This document shows, in pieces, positions 1-12,499 of a stretch of DNA of 64,000 bases. Source of the stretch: Vanilla planifolia (taxonomy: Eukaryota > Streptophyta > Magnoliopsida > Asparagales > Orchidaceae); contig CM043869.1 of the NCBI GenBank assembly GCA_023846275.1, positions 33,300,737-33,364,736 on the forward strand, read 5' to 3'. Every line of letters begins with the position of its first letter. Position 1 is the first letter of the stretch. The position numbers and the translations under genes are program-made. Under the pieces are notes generated by a model. That model saw nothing but the letters and a program-made list of their open reading frames with translations. It did no database searches and was not told where the DNA came from.

Positions 1-583
1 AATGTCTGTGAGTGTTCCTTACACAAGTCTACCTATTACCAATATTGTGTGAAGGCGTTAAAATAAAAAGACCAATCAAATCTTCTTATCACAAATCATA
101 TAAAATATATTTTTTTAACAACTTTGAAGTATTCTTCTTGTTTAAATATGTTTATCTTATTTTCTCTTGTTGTTTCATAAAGAAGAAAATTTTCTCCTAT
201 CTGGTTGGTCATGAAATTAATCAATCATGACATAACCATATTATTTTTTGCCATTTAGCTTTGGAACTTTGAGCCATTTGCCTTTGGAGGAGCTGTTGTA
301 TTGGATAGGTTGTCATTCTTGTCTTTGCCATGTGAACATCATTATTGATTAGGATTATTAAAGATAATTATTCTCATTAAATTTGTCTTCTAATAAGGAT
401 TTAATTGTCATTTGATTTTGTGGTTTCATAATTAGAGATGACTTTAGATGTTTTGAAGGGGTAATTGAGTCTTTTTGTTATCATCTTATATTTCATCATG
501 TGAGCTTCTTTCCCAAGTAGATGAAGTTGACGAAGAGCGAGTGAAGGGTGCCTACGAGGCTTTCAAGAGGAAAGGAAACTAAA
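1..583. other. AT-rich flank, no gene seen
   Basis: No supported gene. A short open stretch at about 522-582 reads EVDEERVKGAYEAFKRKGN and then stops just before the ATG of the PADRE-like relic. I do not recognise it. It may be another piece of the same decayed copy or its former leader. Confidence 0.4.
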
Positions 584-938
584 ATGGGAGCACATGTAAC
601 ATGCGAGGAGATGGTAGTGGCGTCGACAACCAGCCATGTGAGTTCATGTGGCCAATGAGGAATTTGTTGGCCGATTTTCCGATTGCTTCATCTGCGGTGT
701 TGATAAGATGGCGATGGATGCATATGTGTTAGTAATTTACGCTGACAAGGAGCTCCCTTAGGGAGAAATCTTCTTCACATTGCAGAGATCAATGCTCTAG
801 AAGTTGTTATAGACCGAAGAAGCCAAGGTGTGCTTGGGGTTTGTGGGGGCTACAATTGATGAGGCCCAAGACGAGGCCGCAATTGGCAACTTGGAAGGTA
901 AGGGAGCAACTGATGTTGTCAATGGTGCCAGCTTCTAA
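584..938 (+). pseudogene. Decayed DUF4228/PADRE-type gene copy
   Basis: This stretch is richer in GC than its surroundings. It opens with an ATG whose first residues are MGAHVTC, like the Met-Gly N-terminus common in plant DUF4228 (PADRE) proteins. A different frame then reads EEFVGRFSDCFICGVDKMAM followed by DAYVLVIYADKELP, an in-frame stop, and GEIFFTLQRSML. The order Cys-Phe-x-Cys-x-x-Asp-x-Met, then an acidic stretch, then (G)xIxFxLxxSxL is the DUF4228 core as I remember it. A later part of that frame (VCLGFVGATIDEAQDEAA) could be the C-terminal helix and ends at TAA. At least three in-frame stops and one frame change are present, so it is not a working gene. PADRE proteins are small stress-responsive plant proteins of unclear biochemistry. 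The family call is by eye; the state of decay is seen directly. Confidence 0.42.
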
Positions 939-1926
939 GATCTCAGTTGAGAATTAGGCTTTGGCTTTAATACCCCGAGGGAATTGTGAAGCTTAGATTT
1001 CATTCTTTGTTTTAAAAATGTACATATCATTTCTTTTGTAGATAAGAATTCAGTTGATAATTAGGAAAAAAATAATCTTTCTAATTTTCTTTATAAATAG
1101 CCAACCAAATTAAAGTTTTCCTAAATAAATAATCTGCCAAATAAAATAAAATGAAATTGAAAATAGATAAAATCATAATATTCTACATCATATTAGAACA
1201 TTCTATTAAGTTTGGGCTGCAAGTAATAGGATATCCTGTATAAATCTTTACTATAATCATTGCCCCCCAATTAGTAATCTTAAATGTCCAAGCTTTCTAA
1301 TGATTGACATTTTTAAATGAAAAGCTGAGGTTATTTGGAAGGAAATTCTCCTCACTATCAACTATCAACTAATATGTGTTTGTTGCATTTCCTCAATTTG
1401 CTAAACTTCATCTTTTTTCTTGCTCATGAAAACCCTTAGAAATTTCTGCCGTCCTTTGTTAGTCGACAGAAGAAAGTAACTGTTAAACTCCTAGTGATGT
1501 ACCAGTTTATCCCTAATTGTGTTCGCCATGGTCTCAAAGCCAAGGAGGGGCTGAAGTCCAGTGGTAATGTATAGCAGTTTTTATGCCCAGAATGCAAGTA
1601 TTTATGTGATGTATAGCAATTCAAAGTAATGCATTAGCAAGCTAGGCTTAGAAGACGGCATTAAGGCATAGGGACAAACATCCATCTGGTATTTCATGGG
1701 AGTATCAAGTAGAATATTACACTTTATCGAAGCATAATTCTGTGTTTTCTTACATCATTTGCATCAATGGTTCTTTTTTAATTCTTTTTCCAGAATGAGT
1801 TTTTGTACTACTCTCACTATTTTGTATGCTCCTATCTCTTTTCATATTAAATTTCTGCTTTACTGTATACCCAATGTTGAAATAATATTTTCATGTATTT
1901 TGTCTGATTTGTTCTGATGTAATTAG
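939..1926 (+). other. Probable intron 1 of the desaturase gene
   Basis: AT-rich sequence between the PADRE-like relic and the first visible desaturase exon, ending in a pyrimidine-rich run and the acceptor AG at 1925-1926. No exon coding a plastid transit peptide can be recognised here or further left. Intron 1 probably reaches beyond the window, in which case the PADRE-like relic lies inside it. A less AT-rich patch at about 1440-1630 has no readable protein similarity. Confidence 0.45.
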
Positions 1927-3342
1927 GATTGAGATTCCGAAAACTCCCTTTGGTCCACCTCGTGAGGCACATGAGCAAGTCACTCACTCCATGGCTCCCC
2001 AAAAGATTGAAATTTTCAAGTCATTAGAGGATTGGGCTAAAGATAACATTCTGATACATCTCAAACCTGTTGAGAAATGCTGGCAGCCACAAGACTTTCT
2101 TCCAGACCCCTCTTCAGAGAACTTCCACGATGAAGTGAAGGAACTAAGGAAACGATCACAGGGAATTCCTGATGATTATTTTGTTGTCTTGGTTGGTGAC
2201 ATGGTTACGGAAGAAGCTCTTCCTACTTACCAAACCATGCTTAACACGCTTGATGGTGTTCGGGATGAAACTGGTGCAAGTCTTACTTCATGGGCCATCT
2301 GGACTCGAGCATGGACAGCTGAGGAAAACAGACACGGAGACCTTCTGAACAAGTATCTATACCTTTCAGGAAGAGTTGATATGAAACAAATAGAGAAAAC
2401 TATTCAATATCTGATAGGCTCAGGAATGGTAAGAATTTTTTACGTCTCCTTTCTGTTAAAATTTTTTCAATTCTTTGCTTTTCTCTAGATGCTATGATAG
2501 TGCATTTGAAGCCATTTACTGGAAACTAACTTGGTTTTTGTTTGAGGTCTCATGTTTTACCTACTTTGTTTTCTGAAAGCTAAAATTAGATGATCTTTGT
2601 TAGAACAATACACTTATTAAACAATCTGAATTTAGTGTAGTTTCATTTCAGACAAGAAACAAAACTAAAATAAGCTGTTGTGGTATTGTGAAGCAAGTAA
2701 TTGTCTGTTTCATAGAATCTTTCGGTACTTCAAAATGGTCATTCATTAAACCTCATCTTCTCTTATTTATTGGGTTTGTAGGACCCAAGAACAGAGAACA
2801 ATCCATACCTTGGCTTCATCTACACTTCCTTCCAGGAACGTGCCACCTTCATCTCCCATGGTAACACTGCAAGGCTCGCAAAGGAGCACGGCGACTCGAA
2901 GCTGGCTCAGGTTTGTGGCATCATTGCCTCTGACGAGAAACGTCACGAGACCGCCTATACCAAAATCGTCGAGAAGCTCTTTGAGGTTGATCCCGATGGA
3001 ACCATCCTTGCCTTTGCCGACATGATGAGGAAGAAGATCTCCATGCCTGCCCACCTTATGTTCGATGGTCGTGATGATAACCTCTTTGAGCACTTCTCTG
3101 CGGTGGCTCAGCGTCTTGGTGTATACACAGCAAAGGACTATGCCAATATCCTCGAGTTTCTTGTCGGGAGGTGGAAGGTGGAGGAGCTTACAGGGCTGTC
3201 GAGCGAGGGGAGGAAGGCACAGGAATATGTCTGCACTCTGGTGCCAAGAATTCGCAAGATAGAGGAGAGGGCTCAGGGAAGGTCTAAGCAGGGAGGTACC
3301 ATGCGTTTCAGCTGGATCCATGGCAGGGAAGTGTTGCTCTAA
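1927..3342 (+). CDS. SAD: Stearoyl-ACP (acyl-ACP Delta9) desaturase, plastid, exons 2 and 3
   Basis: Soluble plastid di-iron desaturase that introduces the first double bond into stearoyl-ACP to give oleoyl-ACP, using ferredoxin and O2. Exon 2 is 1927-2428 (acceptor AG at 1925-1926, donor GT at 2429) and exon 3 is 2782-3342, ending in TAA. The intron is in phase 0, splitting GSGM from DPRTEN at the position usual for plant SADs. Both iron-binding ExxH motifs are intact: EENRHG near the end of exon 2 and DEKRHE in exon 3. Other hallmarks are [48 protein letters not shown] and [16 protein letters not shown]. The visible part codes about 353 residues, i.e. almost the whole mature enzyme. The transit-peptide exon is missing from view; exon 2 begins with one base that completes a split codon. 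The C-terminus ([11 protein letters not shown]) differs slightly from the usual FSW-[IV]-x-x-R-x-V-x-L but keeps its length. No breaks are seen, so it is probably functional. Confidence 0.96.
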
Positions 3343-4800
3343 ATTTCTGTTTGGAGTTGATAGTTTTCATTTGTTTGGTGGAGTTGCCCTTTCTTCTCTA
3401 AATATTGATTGGGCTTTGGATGTGGGAAAAATGGTTGGAGTTTTATTCTTAGAGTATCCTTTGTTTCATGGGTTTCGTTAAATGTTGTAAAGACTGCACG
3501 TAAAGCACCTTAAAGGTTCCTTTGCATCTACTGTGCTTTTTTCAGACCAACTTATAGCATTTCCTTGGCTTTTGAAGTATGCAGATAAGGTCTTTCGTTA
3601 AGAAAAACTGTCATGTTTTTGTTTTGGTGATGGAAAGGAATAATTAAAAGAAATGTTGAACTCACACCAATGTTATGTACATGCAAATCCTTGTTGTTTT
3701 CATATGGTATGTTTCAAAAACAGTGAAAACTATGATATGTAAAAAGAAAAAAATGATTTCTTAAATATAAATCCATTTGGTTGTAGTTTTTATTATTGAA
3801 AAATAATTTTGAGAAATATGTTAAAAATATAATTTAAAAATTATTTTACATGAAAAATAAATTATAAAAATTATTTAATAGATTTTTGATGTATTGAGAT
3901 TAGAATGAAAAAAGACATCAAAATTTTTCATCAAACAAAATCTATACAAGTAATGTCTATTAAAATGTTCTTAATGTTAAATGCCAATTCTATCTTTTAC
4001 AAATGCTAAAAGAATGTGTGTAATAATGAGTGGACAAATTAGCTTCGAAGTAATGCAACAAAAAGCTTATAATATGGTTTTGAGTAGGCAAAATGTGGAA
4101 GATTACCAATAAAAATAGAATTAAAAGCTTTATTATGTCATGTTAACAAATTTAGACATCATCTCACATAACTTATAGCTTGGATGATGAGTTTCAAATT
4201 CAACTTTCTTCTTTAGTATTTGAATAGCACATGTAAATGACTGAACAAAATTTTTTTTAATTTCTTGACTTAGGAAAATCTTATCAATTCTTATCACACA
4301 TGATCATATAGAATTGTATATATTTAAATGAATAAAATAGCAAATATTTAAGAAACTAAGTGAAAACTACTGTAGGCCAACTATTTTGTGTAGCTAGGAG
4401 ACGACCTTAAGCAATCCTCTATGATCAACTTTAGGTAGTTTAGTCATTTCCCATGAGAGATATAGTAAGTTTTATATATCATTTTTACACTTGCTATGGC
4501 TTTATTAGAATAGTTGAACCATCCTAACTTCTTGATATAGTATAAAAGATTTTCAAGGCAATTTAAGTTGATAAAATATACTGAAAAAGCCAAATTACCT
4601 AAATATTGAAATCCTATATCCCAGATAATCAAATTAATGCACTTATATTTATGTTAAATTCAATATTCTTGGGAATTATGATTTAACTAATAGGAAAAAA
4701 ATTTTGAAATCTCAATAATGAGATAGGCTTCAAACGTACTTCATTTTACACAAGCCTTGTTATGCACAATCCTTTTTAATTCAAAAATCATTCTCTTTTA
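3343..4800. other. SAD 3' UTR then AT-rich intergenic DNA
   Basis: About 250 bases after the SAD stop are T-rich and likely hold the 3' UTR. From about 3,700 the sequence is AT-rich with no coding signal on either strand and runs up to the left LTR of the gypsy element. Confidence 0.5.
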
Positions 4801-4804
4801 GGGA

Positions 4805-5240
4805 TGTATTCACTTGTATCAGTCCATTTTTATAGATACGCTTGTAACAAATTTGAAAAATTCAACCAAGCACTTATTATGAGGCGACTAGGAACTTCAA
4901 TCCCTACTCCAGCCTTACAAAAATACAAAAATGCACACGATAGGAAAGATTAAGGTTGGGAAAATACCTTCCCCTTACTAGATTTCATTAAAAAGGTAAC
5001 ATACAAGATAGTAAGTACATGTAGAGACACCGTGGTTCTCCAAAATCTCTTTTATAGTAATTTATAACTTTGCAAGTCATTGATTGTAGTCCAATGTAGT
5101 ATTAACAATAATTCTTTATCTTCAACAATCACTAATAAAAAAATGACAACATTTTTGGAATTTCACCTAAATCTACTAAAACTAAGGGCATAACAAACTA
5201 CCTTACTAGAAGAACTCAACAATTTGTCTCTCAAATTGCC
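4805..5240 (-). repeat. 3' LTR of the Ty3/gypsy fossil
   Basis: Aligns by eye with 12,092-12,490 over most of its length: the block at about 4,890 matches 12,170, the block at about 5,060 matches 12,295, and the ends at about 5,170-5,210 match 12,410-12,455. Clearly diverged from its partner. Boundaries are uncertain by several tens of bases. Confidence 0.65.
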
Positions 5241-5412
5241 ATAAAATAGTACCCTTTTCTCATGATGTTTCAATTATAGTCTCCAATTCCATCGAACCAA
5301 AAACTTGGTTCTATGAATCTTCTTGCTCTGCCTAAAGGTTTAATGATCTATAATCTTCTCTACATCTCAATCAAACTATTGTTGCATAAAAGGTGAAGCA
5401 TGCTTGGTTTGG

Positions 5413-5548
5413 CTCCTTGAGGGTATCATGTCATCTTCATGATACTTGTTTAAGAAGCTCACATAAAATGTTGGATAGAACTCCTTGAGGATATCGTGTC
5501 ATCTTCATGATACTTGTTTAAGAAGCTCACATGAAATGTTGGATAGAA
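5413..5548. repeat. 68-bp tandem duplication in the gypsy 3' region
   Basis: Two nearly identical copies, 5,413-5,480 and 5,481-5,548, start CTCCTTGAGG and contain ATCTTCATGATACTTGTTTA. They differ at only a few bases, so the duplication is younger than the element that carries it. Confidence 0.9.
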
Positions 5549-8165
5549 CTTGATTTTTTCTAACAAATTCAACTGATAAGTTACATTATCGACCTTTTAA
5601 ACCACTTCAAATGATTTATTATAATTATGAATCAATCCATGATGCATAGGTTGGCTAAAGGTTTTCTTCCAAATCTATGGAGTCAACTTTAACAACACTT
5701 TGTTTACTACATTGAACTCCACTTGCCCACCCTCTTGATCCACATTCTTCTTCATTCTTTTTGTAGCTTTTCTCAAGTTGTCATAAGCTTTCTCATGCAT
5801 CTCTTGCTTATCTCTAGCATACTTGTTTGTTATAGGACACTTCCCATAAGATGTTTGCTATGCAATCTCTAAGGGAATATTTGGTTGTTGTTCCAAAGCC
5901 AAATCAAAAGGACTCGGCTCTATTGCTAAGGACTTGTATAAATTATAACAAAATTATGCACTATCTAGCAACTCCAACTAGTTCTTCTAATTTGTCATGA
6001 CATAATCTCATAAGTATTCTTCTAATAATTGATTTTTCCTCTTAATTTACTCATCAATTTGTGGATGACTGGTTGTAGAGAATTTCAAATTTGTTCCTAT
6101 TAAATTGAACAATGAGGTCCATAACCTTCTTGTAAATCTTACATCCTGATCACTCATAATGTCTTTGAACACAATAAAGTACTTAACCATATGTTAGTAA
6201 AATAAGTCAGTAGCTCGATTAGACAAGTTGAAGGCGTAACAACAAATATAACATACTTTGAGAAACAATCAACAACCAACATTATTGAGGTCATGCCATT
6301 GAGCTAGGGAACCCACTAGTAAAGTCCATGGAAATCAATGCCCATAATTTCTCTAGAATTAGAAGAGATTGTAATAATCTTGCTTCCTTTCTTCTCTCCT
6401 TTTTGTCTTGTTGGCACACCAAATAACTCTTAACATAGAGCTCAATGTTAACCTCCATTCTAAGCCAATAGTAAGAATAGGACAAGAAAGCTAACATCCC
6501 GTTCTTATTAGGATGTCTAGCCCACTATAGAGCATGATACTTTTTAAGTAATTCTCTACAAGTTATCTCTATAAGGGACAAATACTTGTTGTCATTGGAC
6601 ATCAAGAGTCCATCATCAATACAATATTATTTCTCAATTCCCTCTTGGACTTGCTCCAACAACTTACCAATAGCCTTGTCATTAGTAATAATTGCCTAAA
6701 TTCTATCCATTATGCCTATTTCCACCCAAGTAACAACATAGATGGTAGTAAAAACCTCTTTTCGACTCAGCATATAACCAATTTGATTATGCCTAATAGG
6801 CTTGTGCTTCCATGTAAAGTCATATTCAGTTATGAGCTCTTGCCAGCAAGCCTACTTTGGTTACAACTTCTGTGTCTTGAAAAATATGTTGGCAACTTTG
6901 TCAGTTTGCATGATAAACTTTGTTCCTAAAAGAACACTTTCCACATTAAAAGGTAATACACAATAATAACAATTTCTTTTTCACAAGTTGAATACCTATG
7001 CCTTGCAACATTCAGCTTTCTGCTTTTAAAAATAATAGAATGGCCTTCCTGCACCAAAATAGTGTTAATAGCCTAGTCTTATAGATCCATATGCAACTCA
7101 AATGGTAACCCAAAGTCAGGTAGTCACAACATTAATTCACTAGAAATGACAATCTTGAGTTTATCAAATACCTCTTGACAAGTTTTAGAAAAATTCCTCC
7201 TCTCGCTCTTTTTTAATAGATCTATCAATAAGATAATCTTCTTTGAGTATCTAATAATGAATTCGTGACAGTAATTTGTTAAACTAAGAAAAAACCTAAG
7301 CTTAGGCACCTTTATTAGAACTTACCAATCCATAATTGCTTGAATTTTCTTTGGATCCATTCTTAATTAGCAATTGCTAACCATGTGTCTAAGGAATATG
7401 ATCTCTTTCTTAGTAAATCACATTTTTCCTTCATATAGAGTTGAAATTTTCTTAACTAAGTAACATTTTTTGCAAATGCATCATATATTTTTTAAGAGAG
7501 CCATTGTAGATCATAATATCATCTAAGCAAATCACAACAAACTCATCAAGATACTTATGAAGAACATTGTTCATTAAATTATAGAATGTAACAAAAGTAT
7601 TGGTCAAGCTAAAGGGCATATGTAAGAACTCAAAAAGAGTCATATTGAGTCGTGCAAGTGATATTGGCTTTATCTATAATCTCAACTCTAACTTGACAAT
7701 ATCTTAATCGCAAGTCTAACTTGGTGAACCTTGTTTTCTTGCACAATCAATCCAACAAATCATGCACAAGGAATTGGGTACTTGTTAATTATCTCCTCGT
7801 TCAATGCATGGTAATCCATGTACATCTGCAAAGAAAAATCTTACTTTCTTTGAAATATTACCAGGGTACCAAATGAAGCTTTAGATGGTTGAATGAAGCC
7901 AGCTTCCAACAACTCATTCAATTATTTGTGCAATTCTATTAGCTCTAATGAAGACATGTGGTATAGTGGATGTGTAGGAGGAACAACACCAGGTAACAAC
8001 TCAATTTTGTGATCAATTTCCTTTCTTATACTAAAGACATGATGTTTACAAATTTCTGGAGAACTTCTACAACCACATATTGTACCTCTGTAACATTTTC
8101 AATAGTCAATTAGATACAAATAAAAATGACTCGTAAAACATACCAAAATCTTAAAAAATAAAGTA

Positions 8166-8284
8166 TTCCAGCACATTAAAATGAATATATAATTTGATAT
8201 AACTTATCGAGATGAGTCCAACGACATTTATATCGTCACAATTAGAGTTCATTTGGAGTTTCTATGAATTATCAAAATTAATAA

Positions 8285-8320
<36 letters not shown>

Positions 8321-8806
8321 TTTGGTTTTATCGAAAACAACATTTTCTCTCCCTATCATCTCTGTGTCCAATGCAAATCTTAAGAGAGAATTCTTGTGCA
8401 GTCGACCAAAAGCTTCATTTAAATAAGTTTTGTCGATGATGAGGGCTGTGAAAACCATTGAAATATCGACGATTCCAATATTTAAAAATGAGTATATAAT
8501 TGAATAGAACTCATTAGACGAGTTCAAAAACATTTATTTCATCACGATCGAAGTTCATTTGGAATTTTTGCAAATTATCAAAATTAATAAGTGTGTGTGT
8601 GTGTGTATGTGTGTATGTGTGTGTGTGTATATATATATATATTAATTGTTTTCAATTTTATAAAAAAATATTTCCTCCCTTTTCCATCTTTGTACCAAAC
8701 ACAAACCCTAAGAGAGGATTTTAAAATAGCTAATTGGAAGCTTTGTCAAAACAAGTTTCGCTAGAGGCAAAGGTTGCGAGAACCATTGAAATATCGATGG
8801 AATTAA
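8166..8806. repeat. Two-copy tandem repeat of about 310-330 bp with TA/TG microsatellites
   Basis: Copy 1 is about 8,166-8,473 and copy 2 about 8,474-8,806. Matching blocks include ATAATTTGATATAAC..GAG/ATAATTGAATAGAAC..GAG, GTTCATTTGGA, AATTATCAAAATTAATAAGT and GAACCATTGAAATATCGA. At the same internal position copy 1 carries a pure (TA)n run (8,286-8,316) and copy 2 a mixed (TG)n/(TA)n run (8,591-8,642), so the microsatellite has evolved differently in each copy. Confidence 0.85.
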
Positions 8807-10620
8807 AGAGGATTTGAGCTATGTCGATGAAAAGCTCTAATAGGATCGAAAATGGTACCCTTTTTTATTTCTTAGTGATTTAACTTTAAATTTATACAAA
8901 GAATTAGTACATTTAGCCTTAATAAAATATTTATTTGACTATTAAAATGATTGAGAAAAAACTTTGCTAGAAATTTGAAAGTTAGGGTTTCAAACAAGGA
9001 AAAACTAAGTGAGAGAAAGTACTTAAAAAGAGAGAAAGAAAAAATTCATTAATTTGAAGTGGATTTTGTAATAGAACAATTACAAATCTTAATAAATTAG
9101 AATTTTATAATTTTAATATTAAATTGAGACATGTTTCTTTTGAGAAATAAAAAATTTAATTAATAATAAGACAAGCATGAAAAAATAAGAAAATTTATGA
9201 GATAAGCATTTTAGCATAAATATTATATATTTATATCTAATATAATATTAATTATTAAAATTAAAATATTATATGTTAATCATGTATAAAATATGTGATA
9301 TTGATATACTGATATAGTGTTATTATATGTAACTATAAGAAAATTTGTATTTATAACTAGATGTATGCTTTTAATATTAAGAAATAGTTATATGAAATTA
9401 TTTTACATAATTAACTATATAAGTATGACATTAATATACTAATATAAAAACATACATCTAATTAAATACTATAAAAAAAAATAAGGATTGTACATGTGAA
9501 AATAAATTAAGAAAATTATCACTATAAGATGACTAGTGGTTAGTGGATTACGTTAGTATGACTTGTTGTAAAGATATAGTGATTAAAAAATATGAAAAAG
9601 CCTGAGCATCATTGTGTATGAAAACATGATATAATAAATCAATAAATGAGGTTCCTATTATAAATAAGTAAACTGAAATGAAGATACTGACTGATTATCC
9701 TAAAAGAGAGAGAGGATACAGCAACACTAGTCATCGTAAGGTTTACTTAGTTAAGTAGAAATATGTATTAATAAATAATACCAAATTAAGAAAAAAATTA
9801 AAAATATAATAAGAAACTATATGTGCTTGTTATTTCTTTTAGAGTTCGTAATATGTTTTTTTTATAACATATCATACTTCTTTTTGTATATTAACATGAA
9901 TGAGATTATTTGCTTACATATTATGGTTAATAGTTTAGACTTTACATATAGTTGTATCAAATTATTATTTATTTTATATATATATTTATTATTAAAGATA
10001 GTCTGCTAAATAAGTAATAGTTGGCTTAACCTTTCTTTTATACTAATATTTCAAATATATTGAAATCACAACAAAAAGAAGACTGCCCATAAGAACAGCC
10101 TATAAGAAAAATTTAAACTACAAAGATTTGTGTTACAAGAGTTATACTAAATAACATATCAATCATATGATAAATTTAACATTATATATGTATATGAAAA
10201 TTGATTGTAATATTATAAAGAATTTGTAAAGACTATGACATGTGATTGTTGTAATGATTTCAGTTGTTTATAGTTGTTAGATTTAATTGCTTATAATTAA
10301 TTGTTATGAATATAAACAACACAATTATCATGTTGTGAATATGAATGTTATATTAATGTATTTATAAATTAAAAAACTGATAAATGAAGTTTGTTCATTT
10401 GAATTATAAAATTGGAAAAAAAAAGAATTAAATATATGAAAAAAATATAAAGTGACTATATTTGCAATATCAAAGCATGAATTTAATTTAGAAAATAAAT
10501 AGACTTTTGTAACAAAAAAAATATGATCATCACATTTGTTATATCATAATATGATTTAATTAGAAAAGAATTTAAGTTGAGTATGTGAAAAAATAATTAA
10601 GGATGTGATAACCTCACTAA
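8166..10620. other. AT-rich island inside the gypsy fossil
   Basis: This block splits the protease and reverse-transcriptase parts of the minus-strand gypsy element and shows no reading similarity to either. Its right-hand three quarters are extremely AT-rich without coding signal. Its left end holds a diverged tandem duplication with microsatellites. Probably a later insertion of non-coding repeat DNA; I cannot assign it to a family or fix its ends. Confidence 0.5.
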
Positions 10621-12091
10621 CTTGATCTTCCTTAATCTCAATCAATATATCAAGGAAAGTATCATCACCAATTTTCAACCCCTTTCTAGTTACATTGCTA
10701 AGATACGTTACATCTTGCTTTTTCTTTCAGTTCTCTTCTTCCCATATGGATGGTAGCAAAGAACAAAGCAAAGAGTTCCAACCATAGCTTGAGCATTTGT
10801 ATTCATTATTTTCAAAAAGTAGGTTGCTCACCTATAAGCAAAATTTCTGAATAAGCCTTGCAAACACGAAGGTGTGTGTAGCACCTATGTCTATCATTGC
10901 CACAATCTCTTGGCCATTCATCTTGACTGAGACATGCAACAACAAAAAATGAGCCACATCACTACCTGTGTTTAGCATTTTAGTTGAATCAACTATCAAA
11001 GGATTGAGTAATTATAAAGGATTAACAAATGCAACAACTTCATCAAATCTTTTATTGGTTTTTACAACCATGAGAGCATTAAGCTTTTCATGTTTAGGAC
11101 AATCCTTAGCACAATGAGGTCTATTGAACAAGAAAGAACCTTGCTAATTGATTGAATTATTCGTACCTTGGAAGAAAAATGACTCTTACTTTTGACTACC
11201 TTCGTTATTCTTCACATGTCCACCATGCTTCCTTACATCCAACTTCCATTCCTTTTTGTTTTCTTTATCATTCTCTTTAGATTTTGAAGGGGCATCTAAA
11301 GCTTTGGAAACTCTCAAATCCACAAGAGAGTCAACAACAACGATTGCACTTGGTAAATCCTTCACAATTTGTTGCGGAAGCTCTAATTGTGCCCAAGGTT
11401 GTAGCCTAGATAAGAAGTTGAAAACTTATCTTCCTCTAACATATTTTAGATATCTAGTATCAAGAAAATGAATTTCATAACACATTCTTGCACAACTCCA
11501 CTGTTCTTTAGTTTCTTCAAAGCTTCCTAAGCCACCTAAGAAGCATTGCAAAAAGGAAATTGACCATATTTCTCTCTTGAGTTTTTTTTCCCATGTATCA
11601 ATTTTCAACCTTCCAATATTTGCATCATCAATGCTTTGTATTTTCTTCCACAATTTCACATTTCTCGTAAGATACATGCTGGAAATAGTCACCTTCTTAG
11701 CATCAAAGATATTAGCAACAATGAAGCACTGTTATATGTCCTCCAAGAAGTTCTTCAACTCCTTTGCACTCATGGTGCAATTAAAGTACTTTGATTCAAG
11801 AATGCGTATAGAGTGCTCATTCTCTTACCAAAAATTTGTACTTCAAGTTGCCTTGTGCATCACAACTAACTCGCACTATAGCTCGTCCTGCTTATAGCAG
11901 ATTCGTTCAGAATTCTCAACGGGGGTTCGTTAGAGACCTTCTACAACTGACTCCAAGTTTGCAAGATGCTTTGAAATGACACATAAACCTTCCTCACCAG
12001 GTGTGGTGCTAAGAACTTCCACCCAGGAAATCCTTTCTCTAAGTTTGTTGATTCTACCAACCATCTCGACAAATAGAGCTCTGATATCAAT

Positions 12092-12490
12092 TATCATAAG
12101 TGCACATGACATATTCAAAAAATGCAACCAATTGCTTCTCACGCGATGACTAAAAACTTCAATCCTTAGTCCAACCTCATCTAAATGCAAAAATGTATAG
12201 AATACATTTTCTCTTAGCTTGATTTTACTAAGGAAACAACATAAAGGAAGTACTTACACATACACCAATGGTTCCTTGAAACCCTTTTGCAACAATTTAT
12301 AACTTCGCAAGTTATGGACGATTGCCCAATCTAGCATTAAGAAGATGTTCTTTAACTTCCCCAATTGTTGTTCAAAGAACAATGCTCGTATTTCTAAAAC
12401 TTCCCTCATATCCACTAAAGCTAAGTGAGCAACACACTAACCTTTGCTTCATAGGTAAGGTAAATCAACAAGTGTTTCATATAATTAAAA
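12092..12490 (-). repeat. 5' LTR of the Ty3/gypsy fossil
   Basis: Partner of the repeat at 4,805-5,240, followed on the minus strand by the initiator-Met-type primer site at 12,078-12,090. The position of that site fixes the inner edge of this LTR. Confidence 0.65.
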
Positions 12491-12499
12491 AATATAGTG

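Noticed and set aside
2767-3321. 184-codon minus-strand open frame
   Set aside because: Antisense shadow of SAD exon 3, which has the real family motifs and splice signals on the plus strand.
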